DNA of 9,687 nucleotides from Puniceicoccales bacterium. Its GTDB lineage: Bacteria; Verrucomicrobiota; Verrucomicrobiia; Opitutales; LL51. Shown one piece after another: positions 1 to 7,175 of this stretch; positions within the stretch are counted from its first letter, which is position 1; the number at the start of each line of letters is the position of its first letter. Made by a program: the position numbers and the translations under genes. The stretch covers positions 1-9,687 of the forward strand of contig JAIRZB010000099.1 in assembly GCA_031267435.1 (NCBI GenBank), in the 5' to 3' direction. The notes under the pieces were generated by a model. It saw only the letters and a program-made list of their open reading frames with translations, was not told the DNA's origin and ran no database searches.

Positions 1-1
1 A

Positions 2-322
2 ATGTTTGAATTACAGGAACAGTTAAATGCACGGATTGGTGTTCATATGCGCGATCTTTCTGAAGAAGAAAAAATTGAATGGATTCTGAAATATTCCCGT
101 GCGATCCAGCAGGAATTAGCAGAACTTGTCGATTCTGTTCCTTGGAAATGGTGGAAAAAGCAGCAACATTTCGATGAGGAAAATGCTAAGATCGAAGTTA
201 TCGATCTGATGCATTTTGTCATATCAGCAGGACAGGTTCTCGGTTTAACTGCCGATGACTTTTATAGTGCTTACCTGAAAAAAAATGAAATTAACCATCA
301 GCGTCAAAATACCGGCTATTAA
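2..322 (+). CDS. dUTPase_2-type all-alpha dUTP diphosphatase / NTP pyrophosphohydrolase, possibly 5'-truncated
   Basis: Probably hydrolyses dUTP (or another dNTP) to the monophosphate and pyrophosphate in the cytosol, which limits uracil incorporation into DNA. The 106 residues show the metal-binding pattern of the all-alpha NTP-PPase superfamily: an ExxE pair in QQELAEL (E38, E41), the tryptophan-rich PWKWWKK segment (47-53) typical of dUTPase_2 proteins, a second acidic helix EVIDLMHF (65-72, E65 and D68 with H71), and the C-terminal YLKKNEIN...RQ..GY segment (91-106), where Lys and Asn contact phosphate in the family. The ATG begins at base 2, so I cannot see a ribosome binding site or whether the true start lies upstream. 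Residue 1 already sits at the beginning of the conserved FELQ..LN.RIG helix, so little can be missing. A MazG-like or other dNTP substrate cannot be excluded. No operon partner is visible. Confidence 0.8.
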   Translation: MFELQEQLNARIGVHMRDLSEEEKIEWILKYSRAIQQELAELVDSVPWKWWKKQQHFDEENAKIEVIDLMHFVISAGQVLGLTADDFYSAYLKKNEINHQRQNTGY

Positions 323-469
323 TGCATAAAAAAAATGCAAAACTTAAAGGAATATGTTTTTCCATTAAATATGTGCATGCTTAATGCTGAGTATTTTCGG
401 GAGTGTTTAAATTTATTTTTTTTAAATTTCCCTTGACAGAAAATATTTTTTAGAAATGCGACTAAAATC
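323..469. other. AT-rich intergenic region between the dUTPase and nuclease genes
   Basis: These 147 bases hold no ORF. Just after the dUTPase stop lies a small inverted repeat TGCAT / ATGCA (323-339) with an all-A loop. It is too weak and lacks the GC stem and T-tract of an intrinsic terminator. A consensus -35 hexamer TTGACA lies at 433-438, but no acceptable -10 follows at 16-18 bases. The TAAAAT at 463-468 is too close to the nuclease ATG to serve. I see no ribosome binding site before position 470. Confidence 0.5.
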
Positions 470-1327
470 ATGAATCAGTATAATGATTTTATGGGATCTG
501 GCACCGTGGCGAATGACTCCGGAAGAACGCATTTTATTAGGGCCACTTCGGATGTGGGCTTCAAAATAATAATGTCCGATCCCCGGATTGCGGAGGCCCT
601 TATCAACGAATTGTTCGAACATATCCATATAGCATCCGTTAGTATCACTAGCCCGGGAAAGCTAAAAGTTCCCTTGCATGGCCGCGGTCCCCTTGCGACC
701 ATAGAGCACCATGCAATAATGGAAAATCAGGAGCATATTATCATCGAAATGCAAATGATTCGCCATGATAGTTTTGACAGACGTACATTATTCTATGCTG
801 CTTCGGCCTTTGCCCGACAGGAAGTCGAAGGTGACGAATGGGCTTCCCGAATTAGGAAAATTAAAAGTGTCTACTCCATACAATTTGTAGACTATTTTAC
901 ACATGGTGGTATTCCGATAAAATGCTACGAAATGGTTAATAAATTTTCGCCAGAACCCAATGCCAACGAGGAACTGCTTCCGCTTGAAACGCTTCCGGGT
1001 ATTCATATGATCCAGGTAGAATTGAAAGGAGAAGGTATCAGGGATCTTAAATTTCCTGCGTCTGGAAAGTTATCCAATTTGGAATGGTGGTACTACATGA
1101 TCAAATATTCGGACCAATTCGATGCCGATGAAATTAAACGCTGTAGAGGGTTAGGTATGCCGGAATGTATCGCTCAAGCTCTAGAAAAATTGGAATACTC
1201 CAGCCTAGATCCACAAAAGCAAGCAGAATACGTCACCGAGGTAAAAAATATCGATACCAATAACAAAGAACTCGAACGTGCTGCGTTGAAAGCCGAATTG
1301 AAAGGATTGGAAGAAAAATCAAATTGA
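470..1327 (+). CDS. PD-(D/E)XK nuclease family (Rpn / transposase-associated) protein, probably active-site altered
   Basis: Resembles the PDDEXK_2 / Rpn group often annotated as 'Rpn family recombination-promoting nuclease/putative transposase', whose members spread as multicopy accessory genes. Visible family marks are the N-terminal SDVGFK segment (27-32, D28), the strand IIIEMQ (90-95) carrying the catalytic E and Q, the following DSFDRRTLFY helix (100-109) and Q117, and a hydrophobic strand IKSVYSIQFVDYF (131-143). In the family the strand about 14 residues before EMQ carries the metal-binding Asp; here that place reads ATIEHHA, so Asp seems to be Glu (E79), and activity is doubtful. The C-terminal part (about 230-285) is helical and Lys/Glu rich. 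The ORF stops earlier than usual: family-like tail sequence continues in other frames downstream. ATG 470 is the first start and has no clear ribosome binding site. No terminal inverted repeats were seen. Confidence 0.75.
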   Translation: MNQYNDFMGSGTVANDSGRTHFIRATSDVGFKIIMSDPRIAEALINELFEHIHIASVSITSPGKLKVPLHGRGPLATIEHHAIMENQEHIIIEMQMIRHDSFDRRTLFYAASAFARQEVEGDEWASRIRKIKSVYSIQFVDYFTHGGIPIKCYEMVNKFSPEPNANEELLPLETLPGIHMIQVELKGEGIRDLKFPASGKLSNLEWWYYMIKYSDQFDADEIKRCRGLGMPECIAQALEKLEYSSLDPQKQAEYVTEVKNIDTNNKELERAALKAELKGLEEKSN

Positions 1328-1500
1328 CTTTGGCGTTCAAAAAATATCTCAAACGGCAACGAAGTAAATTAGTAGGAAATTACTTCCTAAAAATCTTGTA
1401 CAAGAAGTTGGAAATTATTACCTAAAAGAAGGGAAAATTACAGCGGAGCAGTTGGAAAGTTTCATCGAACTTTTTGGGGAGAATGAAATGTTTATTGATT
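1328..1500 (+). pseudogene. Frame-broken C-terminal tail of the upstream Rpn-like nuclease gene
   Basis: Translation past the stop at 1325-1327 gives peptide fragments that look like the usual tail of this family, spread over two frames. A frame starting with GTA 1372 reads VGNYFLK. The frame containing GTT 1407 reads VGNYYLKEGKITAEQLESF, similar to the common 'LLKEGK.t.eqIae.TGL' ending. The two VGNY-(F/Y)-LK segments come from 22-base near-identical copies (1371-1392 and 1406-1427, 19 of 22 matching) spaced 35 bases apart. A spacing of 36 would restore a 12-residue in-frame repeat, so a one-base loss between the copies is a simple reading. A TAA at 1365-1367 breaks the second frame again. 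This suggests decay of the gene's 3' end. Sequencing error is an alternative. Confidence 0.5.
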
Positions 1501-1537
1501 GGTGTTGGGCATTCAATTTGATGTCTGACCAAAAGAT

Positions 1538-2740
1538 TCATAGCTCTAATGCTTCGCTGAGTAAATGTTGAACCCAATGCTCATTGCGTAGAAATTGTAC
1601 CCGTACTCGCATGTAAAAGAATGGAACGTTAAATCTGAAATCATTGGCAATACGGACCGCATCCTTTTCTGTAGTGATTAAAAAATCGGCATTTTTAGCA
1701 CGTTCATTAATACTCGATAGTTCCGCGTTGGTAAAGCGATGGTGATCGATATAACGTTTCTTATAAATAATATTCGCCCCCAAACTTAAAATAAATTGCT
1801 CAAAACCATCCGGCGATGCAATCGCACAAAAAATAGCAACATTTTTCTTCCGTAAAATTTCCAGTGGTAAAATCTCCGCCCCGTCGTGGCTCACCAAGTG
1901 GCACGATTGATGGCAACATTCAACGATTTGTATACCATAATTAACACTGTAAATTTTCTGCTCTAGCCTATGATTGCGTATGCCATTCGATTTAGTCAAA
2001 AAAATACACGATGCACGGTTAAGATGTCCGAGCGGCTCGCGTAAAATACCACGCGGAATAAGGCAATAGTTGCCAAAAGGATTATTTTTATCGATCAAAA
2101 CCATACGCAACGTCGATCGCAGACGCAAATACTGGTAACCATCATCCAAAATAAGCACATCCGAACCAAAGCGTTTGATCGCATAGCGCCCAGCTTTAAC
2201 CCGATCTTTATCGACAATTACGGGTACGCCCTTCAAATTTTTCGCCAGCATGTAAGGCTCATCACCGGCTAATTCTGAATCCAGCAAAACATTTTCCCCA
2301 TCACTCACAACTTTGGGAGGCTTATCCGGAGAGTGGGTCAGCCAACGTAAAAATTTCTTATAACCCGGCTCGCTCTTACTTTTATAGCCGCGACTAATAA
2401 TGGCCGGCCTTCGACCCATTGCCAGTAATAACCTCGCTAAATATTCCGCTACCGGCGTCTTGCCGGTCCCACCCATGGTGATATTGCCGACAACAATGAC
2501 ATGGCAGCCAAGCGATTGGGAATAGAGCAAGCGTCTTTGATACAGCCATACGCGAATTTTGACAATAAGTAAAAAAACAAATGAAAGCGGTAGCAGCAAC
2601 GCTCCCAACATTTTTGCGACTAGGGTTGCCTTACGGTCGTAGAGAACATCGGCAATAAACTGCGCAAATTTGTCGAAAAGTCGCCGCAATTGTTTTCTTT
2701 GTTTTTTTAAACTATAGCGCAATTTTCGGATAGTCCTCAT
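1538..2740 (-). CDS. lpxK: Tetraacyldisaccharide 4'-kinase (lipid A biosynthesis)
   Basis: Phosphorylates the 4' position of the tetraacyl-disaccharide 1-phosphate to make lipid IVA, on the cytoplasmic face of the inner membrane. The 400 residues show a membrane anchor (about 41-63), the LpxK P-loop GNITMGGTGKTP (85-96, K94, T95), SRGYKSK (117-123), the GDEP motif (159-162), the Walker B-like LILDDGYQY (196-204, D199/D200), PRGILREP (229-236), DHHRF (332-336) and the late TTEKDAVR motif (356-363). All the hallmark residues seem present, so the enzyme should be active. It is longer than the usual roughly 330 residues. Most of the excess is an N-terminal basic stretch (1-38, rich in Arg and Lys) before the anchor. 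The start lies 15 bp after the holA stop, which points to translation from the same transcript; it is the last gene of the minus-strand cluster. Confidence 0.95.
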   Translation of the reverse strand: MRTIRKLRYSLKKQRKQLRRLFDKFAQFIADVLYDRKATLVAKMLGALLLPLSFVFLLIVKIRVWLYQRRLLYSQSLGCHVIVVGNITMGGTGKTPVAEYLARLLLAMGRRPAIISRGYKSKSEPGYKKFLRWLTHSPDKPPKVVSDGENVLLDSELAGDEPYMLAKNLKGVPVIVDKDRVKAGRYAIKRFGSDVLILDDGYQYLRLRSTLRMVLIDKNNPFGNYCLIPRGILREPLGHLNRASCIFLTKSNGIRNHRLEQKIYSVNYGIQIVECCHQSCHLVSHDGAEILPLEILRKKNVAIFCAIASPDGFEQFILSLGANIIYKKRYIDHHRFTNAELSSINERAKNADFLITTEKDAVRIANDFRFNVPFFYMRVRVQFLRNEHWVQHLLSEALEL

Positions 2741-2755
2741 TTCTTCGCTAGGCTA

Positions 2756-3823
2756 TTATAATTCAGTCTCTTGTGCACTGGAAAGTGATCTTCGATAAAA
2801 ATACAATCTCTCAAAAATGACTTGCTGATGGTTATATTTTTCGGAAAGATCGATAACCGCACGCAGTAGCACGATCTGTAATTGAATCCAATTCTGAAGG
2901 GAACATTTTTTAGCAATTGCCAACAATTTTCCCAAATACCATGGGTTCTGTGCAAAAATACCCCCACTTCCTGTTTGGTAAATCGTAGCATATTGCTTTT
3001 TAAGCTGCTCCAAAATTGATTTACTGATTTTCTGCACGCCATCGTTTTCGTAAAAATAGCGCAGTTGGATGAGCAAGCGCGTACGATTTTGTAGAGCTGC
3101 CAGGAACGGCCGACCCTCATCCCGATACAAAAAATAGCGTCGAATATTGCTTAGGAATTGCTCTTTGGAATCCAAAAAAAATAAATCCACTGTCTCAAAA
3201 AAATTATCCCCACGGAGATCGATCGCAATCGCTTCGATATCCTCACAATTAATTTCGTTTTTTTCATGAACATAGAGTAATACTTTATCGAGTTCCCCAT
3301 CGACAATACCCAAATCATCTCCGGTATATTGCAGCAATTGATTGAGAGCATCGGGGTTTATTTTTTTCCCAGCACTCCGAATCCGAGATAATATATATTG
3401 TTCGCAGCCAGATTTTTGAGGCTCATCAAAGATTGCTGACTGACAATTTTCCAGGAACCATTTTACGATTTTTAGCCGCCGATCAATGGTCATTGTCGTC
3501 AACAAAAACCCCACCTCCGGCAGTTGTTTTAATGCTTGCTGGATGCTCAAGATCCAAGCTTGAACATCTTCGGATTTGACCGCCGCATCATCGCCTAAAA
3601 AAGTGACATTTTTATACCAAACAAATTTCTGCGGAGAAAACATGGAAATGGTACGCAATGCGTCATAAACCCGCTGTAATTCCTGTAAAACTTCAGTAAT
3701 TTTTACCGCATTGCCATCGATTATTTCGATATCAAAATCCGAAAACGATCGGATAACCGCATCTCCCTTTTGGGTAACACTAAAATAATCGCTTCCGGCT
3801 ATAAAAAATTTATTCTCTAGCAT
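2756..3823 (-). CDS. holA: DNA polymerase III subunit delta (clamp-loader subunit), divergent
   Basis: The delta subunit of the clamp loader binds the DnaN sliding clamp and opens it for loading on primed DNA. The 355-residue length fits (about 340). Recognisable segments are the N-terminal domain with MFSPQKFVWYKNVTFLGD (61-78), equivalent to the 'lF...rlv.v.n..fl' strand; the hydrophobic strand VGFLLTTM (104-111) in the position of the second Rossmann-like strand; GDDLGIVDGELDKVLLYV (168-185), matching the conserved 'gnDl..l.nEleKL.ly' helix; NFFETVDLFF (207-216), matching 'ifel.dai'; and an all-helical C-terminal collar domain (about 220-355). As usual for delta there is no P-loop, because the subunit does not bind ATP. 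Similarity is spread thinly and the call leans on segment order, length and context. The gene sits 32 bp downstream of DUF502 and in the same cluster as its partner dnaN. Confidence 0.85.
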   Translation of the reverse strand: MLENKFFIAGSDYFSVTQKGDAVIRSFSDFDIEIIDGNAVKITEVLQELQRVYDALRTISMFSPQKFVWYKNVTFLGDDAAVKSEDVQAWILSIQQALKQLPEVGFLLTTMTIDRRLKIVKWFLENCQSAIFDEPQKSGCEQYILSRIRSAGKKINPDALNQLLQYTGDDLGIVDGELDKVLLYVHEKNEINCEDIEAIAIDLRGDNFFETVDLFFLDSKEQFLSNIRRYFLYRDEGRPFLAALQNRTRLLIQLRYFYENDGVQKISKSILEQLKKQYATIYQTGSGGIFAQNPWYLGKLLAIAKKCSLQNWIQLQIVLLRAVIDLSEKYNHQQVIFERLYFYRRSLSSAQETEL

Positions 3824-3855
3824 GGAACTTAATCGCTAATTCTTTCGGCACCAAA

Positions 3856-4629
3856 TCATTTCCGTCTCTCAGGCCCACTGCGCCCCCGTGGACTTTGTTG
3901 CTCATCTTTAGTTTTTTTTTCGTTTCGAGCTTTCTCTTCCAATTGCTCTTCCTCTGATTTTTTCGATTTCTGTTTGTTCTTCGGTAAGTACTCTGGACTA
4001 ACGACGCCCCCTGAAACAATCATCTTCATCCCCTCAGCTGTGGGCATATCTAAAAATATGACGTCTTCACGGGGAACAAGTAGCAGGAAGCCACTCGTCG
4101 GGTTTGGCGTCGTCGGCATAAAAACGCTCACCACATGCTCCTTCGTCTTTACCTGAACTTCGCCCGCGCCATCACTTGTCAAAAAACCAATAGCATACAT
4201 TCCCTTGTGAGGAAATTCAATCAAGACCGTAGTCTGAAATAGGGTTTCGCGATTTTTGTTAAAAGTTTCCACCACTTGTTTTACCGTTTTATATACCGTA
4301 TTCACAAATGGCACACCATCGATCACCTTTTCCGTCAAATGAATAATTGCTCTCCCTAAAAAATATCGCGAAAAATACCCGAGAGCCGTAATGACGATGA
4401 CAACCAATATGGTCGAAAAAAGGTTTACCGTTGTGGTCATCCAAAATTTGTCGGGAATTTCAAAGCCGAAACTCTCTAAAAAAAATCGACTAACCGGCGC
4501 ACCTAAATGATCGAGCAAAAGACCAACAACGATAGCAGTAATCCCTAAAGGAAGGAGAATAAAAAGACCCGTAAAAAACCAATTTTTCACAGTCCTAAAA
4601 AAATGCGGAGATTTTTTCTTAAAAATCAT
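3856..4629 (-). CDS. DUF502 family inner-membrane protein
   Basis: A member of the DUF502 family, whose biochemical role is not established. The 257 residues have two membrane segments (about 18-39 and 68-90) with a short loop between, then a soluble domain. The family signature is very clear: GVPFVNTVYKTVKQV (105-119), the strand VVSVFMPTTPNPTSGFLLLV (166-185) and EDVIFLDMPTAEGMKMIVSGGVV (188-210). After residue 215 the protein carries a low-complexity, highly charged Lys/Glu tail ending in an Arg-rich stretch (about 216-257), longer than the conserved domain needs and likely disordered in the cytosol. The gene is 27 bp downstream of tsaE and 32 bp upstream of holA, so it is probably cotranscribed. 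The start ATG at 4627-4629 has only a weak GAAG ribosome binding site. Confidence 0.93.
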   Translation of the reverse strand: MIFKKKSPHFFRTVKNWFFTGLFILLPLGITAIVVGLLLDHLGAPVSRFFLESFGFEIPDKFWMTTTVNLFSTILVVIVITALGYFSRYFLGRAIIHLTEKVIDGVPFVNTVYKTVKQVVETFNKNRETLFQTTVLIEFPHKGMYAIGFLTSDGAGEVQVKTKEHVVSVFMPTTPNPTSGFLLLVPREDVIFLDMPTAEGMKMIVSGGVVSPEYLPKNKQKSKKSEEEQLEEKARNEKKTKDEQQSPRGRSGPERRK

Positions 4630-4656
4630 ATCTTCATTTTATGAATCGACAACGGA

Positions 4657-5100
4657 CTACAATATTTTTTTGTTTGATGTTCTTAGGGTTATCCAGCGCT
4701 TTCCGTTTTCCCGTACCGTTATTCGAATATCATGCGTTATACTTTCCTGCAATTCAGCTAAATGCTCTGGCCATTCAATCACAATTACACAGGGACGCTG
4801 TACGTAATCCCAAACCTCCAGGCATTCACGATTATCCAATCGATAGGCATCGATATGCATTAAATTCATCGTCCCAATATGCTGAACCATAATGTTAAAA
4901 GTCGGGCTTGTTATGGAGTCAGTAATCCCTAAAGCTTTTGCAATACCTTTCGTAAATGTTGTCTTGCCAACCCCTAAATCGCCGTGAAGCGCCACAGTAT
5001 CTCCGTCTTTCAGTAGGCGCCCAAAGGCTCTTCCAAGGTTGGCTAAGCCTTTTGCCGTCGCACAAATTATACCGCCTTCCAATTCTTGAAGTAATGCCAT
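4657..5100 (-). CDS. tsaE: tRNA threonylcarbamoyladenosine biosynthesis ATPase TsaE
   Basis: TsaE is the ATPase that works with TsaD and TsaB to make N6-threonylcarbamoyladenosine at position 37 of ANN-decoding tRNAs. The 147 residues match the family length and show the P-loop HGDLGVGKTT (39-48, K46), the switch I segment ITSPTFNI (63-70), the HIDAYRL motif (82-88) with the conserved Asp and Tyr, and IEWPE (108-112). All catalytic features are present. It is the first gene of the tight tsaE-DUF502-holA-lpxK run and follows a 159-bp gap, so a promoter may lie in 5101-5259. The ATG at 5098-5100 has no clear ribosome binding site (a purine-rich AGGATT is about 30 bases upstream), and a start a few codons further in cannot be excluded. 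TsaD and TsaB are not in this window. Confidence 0.95.
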   Translation of the reverse strand: MALLQELEGGIICATAKGLANLGRAFGRLLKDGDTVALHGDLGVGKTTFTKGIAKALGITDSITSPTFNIMVQHIGTMNLMHIDAYRLDNRECLEVWDYVQRPCVIVIEWPEHLAELQESITHDIRITVRENGKRWITLRTSNKKIL

Positions 5101-5259
5101 TAATAAATCGAATAAAATATTAACAATCCTTTAGAAAATCCTAGAAAGCGGACGCTTAAGTCTCCGACGCGCCGTTCGCCTCCACCCTCTGCCATCCAGC
5201 ATTGGCATCGTTTATAAATTCGTCAAGAAATTTTTTATTCGACAAAAATAATAGTACAT
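5101..5259. other. Intergenic gap between the CPBP gene and tsaE, holding a GC-rich island
   Basis: The outer parts are strongly AT-rich (5101-5140 and 5211-5259). The middle, about 5148-5205, is roughly two-thirds GC, in clear contrast with everything around it. It contains an imperfect hairpin GGACGC-TTAA-GTCTCC (5150-5165) and a pyrimidine-rich stretch (5178-5196). No T-arm motif, T-tract or conserved ORF was found, so I cannot assign it as tRNA, terminator or gene. It interrupts an otherwise tight gene cluster, so the downstream four genes may have their own promoter here. An inserted small repeat is another possibility. Confidence 0.4.
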
Positions 5260-5973
5260 CTATGATAATATGACTAATAAAATGGAAACGTAATTAAATA
5301 GGCCATGTGCAATGATACAGGGAAGCAAATTACCGCAGCGCTCATAGAGAAATGTTAAAAATATTCCCATTACCCATAGGGATACAAATGCTGCCAAATT
5401 GAAGTGCAATAGAGCAAAAATAAATGCCGTCAATAGCATGGCTTGCCGAGAAGACATATACGATTTCCAAGAACGATATAAAAAATAGCGGAAAAACATT
5501 TCTTCGGTAATCGGTGCCAAGACCATGACAAAAAAAATAATTCCAAAAAATTGTCTCCCATGGGTTAACTTTGACCGTAATAATGCAAGTAAAGGTTGCT
5601 CTACGCAATCAACATTCAATACATACTGCAGCGACGAAATTATTTTTTGCCATAGAGTGCCTGTCACATACGATAGGGGCAAGAGTTGTACCAGTCCCAT
5701 AACACCCGTAACCAAACAATTCAATGGATGCATTTTCAATGGACTCATCGAAGGCCATTTTTGGAAACGATAAAGCTGAAATAAAAGTGCCGTTGCCGCA
5801 ATATTTTGTAATCCTCCCGAGACACATAGTTTTATAATTGAATCCTTAAAACTGCCCGTAAAATAATTCAGAGCCCAACCAACGAAAAATATTATCCCAA
5901 AAAGGCCAGCAAGAATCGAAAAAAAGTGATCCAAGCGTAGTCGAATAAGCTCCAGTTTCTGTTTTCCTTCCAC
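5260..5973 (-). CDS. CPBP (Abi/Rce1-like) intramembrane glutamic endopeptidase family protein
   Basis: A multi-pass membrane protein of the CPBP family (CAAX proteases and bacteriocin-processing enzymes). The 237 residues hold about six hydrophobic segments. All three family motifs are intact: EEMFFR (157-162; the catalytic Glu pair and Arg), FALLH (186-190; His190) and HGLFN (223-227; His223 and Asn227). The enzyme should therefore be active inside the membrane, but its substrate cannot be read from the sequence. The start is the GTG at 5971-5973, supported by a strong GGAGG ribosome binding site (5980-5984) six bases upstream. The gene begins 28 bp after the dnaN stop, so it is likely cotranscribed with dnaN. 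There is no bacteriocin or immunity gene nearby, which favours a housekeeping or envelope-stress role over toxin self-immunity; that is inference. Confidence 0.9.
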   Translation of the reverse strand: MEGKQKLELIRLRLDHFFSILAGLFGIIFFVGWALNYFTGSFKDSIIKLCVSGGLQNIAATALLFQLYRFQKWPSMSPLKMHPLNCLVTGVMGLVQLLPLSYVTGTLWQKIISSLQYVLNVDCVEQPLLALLRSKLTHGRQFFGIIFFVMVLAPITEEMFFRYFLYRSWKSYMSSRQAMLLTAFIFALLHFNLAAFVSLWVMGIFLTFLYERCGNLLPCIIAHGLFNYVSILLVILS

Positions 5974-5979
5974 AAATTT

Positions 5980-5984
5980 CCTCC
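5980..5984 (-). promoter_or_regulatory. Ribosome binding site deciding the GTG start of the CPBP gene
   Basis: GGAGG on the minus strand followed by a six-base spacer and GTG at 5973-5971. No ATG in frame has comparable support, so this fixes the non-ATG start. Confidence 0.75.
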
Positions 5985-6001
5985 GGCGATTTATCCATGC
6001 T

Positions 6002-7126
6002 TCAATTAATGCGTAGAGGCATGATTACGCACAAAAATGTATCATTTGTTTTGATAATTCCTGGACTAAATTCATCCTTAAACTCGAAAAATATCTCATC
6101 GCTGGTTAAGACTTTGAAGGGATCGATCAAAAACTGTGGATTAAACGCAATTTCCACGGTTTTTTCTTTGTAGGCAATTGGTAATGCTTCCCGTGCTTCT
6201 CCGTAACTCGCGCTACACGCCGAAGTTTCCAATGAATCATTTTCAAATTTCAGACGTACCGAGTAATCTTTTTCATCGGCAACGAGTGCAATACGCTGCA
6301 CCACGGATAGCAATTGCTCCCGATCTAACCGTACACGATAGTCGGATGAGGAGGGAATAACCTGTTTATAATTTGGATATTTGCCTTCGACGATTTTGGA
6401 AACGATGTATATCGTATCACCGAGATTATTTTCGCCGGTAACGTCAATCGAAAAGGCAATTTGCTTATCCGTCATGAATATGCGCACATTTTCACCGACG
6501 CCCAGTGTACGTTCCAACTCTGTAATCATTTTTGCTGGAACGATGACACTCTTTTGGATATCACATCCTGGAATTTCACTGGAAGTCAATGCCAAACGAC
6601 GGCCATCGGTCGCGACAAAATTTAAACTACTGTTCTCCACTAAAAAATAGGCACCATTCAAAATGTAACGATTTTCATCCCTGGATTGGGCATAGGAAAT
6701 ACTTTTCAACATGCGAGCAAGCTGCATTTGATTGACTTCGATTTTTTGTTCCGTCTCCAATTGCGGTAATGCGGGAAAATCATCCGCCGCTAAACCTAAA
6801 ATTTTGAAATGCGAGCCGTCCGACTCTATCCGAATCCAAACATCGTTCTCCATCGTACAGGTCACTTCTTTTCCTGGCAATGCTTTCACGATAGATGCCA
6901 ATTTTTTTACGGGCAAGGTGATACGGCCCGATCGTTGAACCTGCGCCGGCACACTACAGCAAATCCCCATATCCAAATTGGTCGTCGAAAGTGCAACTTG
7001 GCCGCGATTTGCTATGGCCTCCATTAAAACATTGGAAAGGATCGGCATGGTCAACTTTGTCCCAACAACATTCATTACTTGCTGCAATCCAGCGATTAAA
7101 GTATCCTTCTCTGTTACAAACTTCAT
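6002..7126 (-). CDS. dnaN: DNA polymerase III subunit beta (sliding clamp)
   Basis: DnaN forms a ring around DNA and tethers the replicative polymerase and other clamp-binding proteins. With the start at 7126 the protein is 374 residues, close to the usual 366-380. Visible family segments are TMPILSNVL near residue 26, DENRYILNGAYF in the second domain, VATDGRRLALTS, GKYPNYKQVIP, AFNPQFLIDPF and the C-terminal IMPLRI, where the family ends in a 'MPMRL'-like strand. Three clamp domains are complete. I chose the ATG at 7124-7126 because the protein then opens with MKFVTEKDTL as in the family and has a GGGGTGA ribosome binding site (7134-7140) seven bases upstream; the longer in-frame ORF from 7207 would add 27 unconserved residues. 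The gene heads the minus-strand cluster, which also holds holA, the subunit that opens this clamp. No dnaA or recF is seen next to it. Confidence 0.97.
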   Translation of the reverse strand: MKFVTEKDTLIAGLQQVMNVVGTKLTMPILSNVLMEAIANRGQVALSTTNLDMGICCSVPAQVQRSGRITLPVKKLASIVKALPGKEVTCTMENDVWIRIESDGSHFKILGLAADDFPALPQLETEQKIEVNQMQLARMLKSISYAQSRDENRYILNGAYFLVENSSLNFVATDGRRLALTSSEIPGCDIQKSVIVPAKMITELERTLGVGENVRIFMTDKQIAFSIDVTGENNLGDTIYIVSKIVEGKYPNYKQVIPSSSDYRVRLDREQLLSVVQRIALVADEKDYSVRLKFENDSLETSACSASYGEAREALPIAYKEKTVEIAFNPQFLIDPFKVLTSDEIFFEFKDEFSPGIIKTNDTFLCVIMPLRIN

Positions 7127-7148
7127 ATGCCTATCACCCCTTACCCTA

Positions 7149-7175
7149 TTACCTCCTAAAAAAATGACAAGCCAT
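7149..7175 (-). CDS. Possible 8-residue leader peptide (MACHFFRR) upstream of dnaN
   Basis: On the minus strand an ATG at 7173-7175 follows GGAGGG by seven bases and reads MACHFFRR before TAA at 7149-7151. Its last codons and stop lie inside an AGGAGGTAA sequence that ends 24 bases before the dnaN ATG. Good spacing and a strong ribosome binding site support translation. The shortness and AT-rich context mean chance is quite possible. If real, it would couple ribosome arrival to dnaN initiation. Confidence 0.2.
   Translation of the reverse strand: MACHFFRR

Noticed and set aside
323..339. TGCAT...ATGCA inverted repeat after the dUTPase gene as terminator
   Set aside because: The stem is five bp, AT-rich and without a T-tract.
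433..438. Consensus TTGACA upstream of the nuclease gene
   Set aside because: No -10-like hexamer lies 16-18 bases downstream; treated as an orphan match.
1373..1389. TAGGAA...TTCCTA hairpin between the convergent genes as terminator
   Set aside because: The stem is weak and better explained as part of the duplicated coding remnant; no GC stem or clear T-tract.
3151..3351. Small ORFs inside holA, DUF502, dnaN and the EIIA-DAC gene in other frames
   Set aside because: They are shadows of well-supported genes and show no independent motif.
5148..5205. tRNA or tmRNA fragment in the GC-rich island
   Set aside because: No T-arm motif, no acceptor stem and no CCA end could be fitted on either strand.
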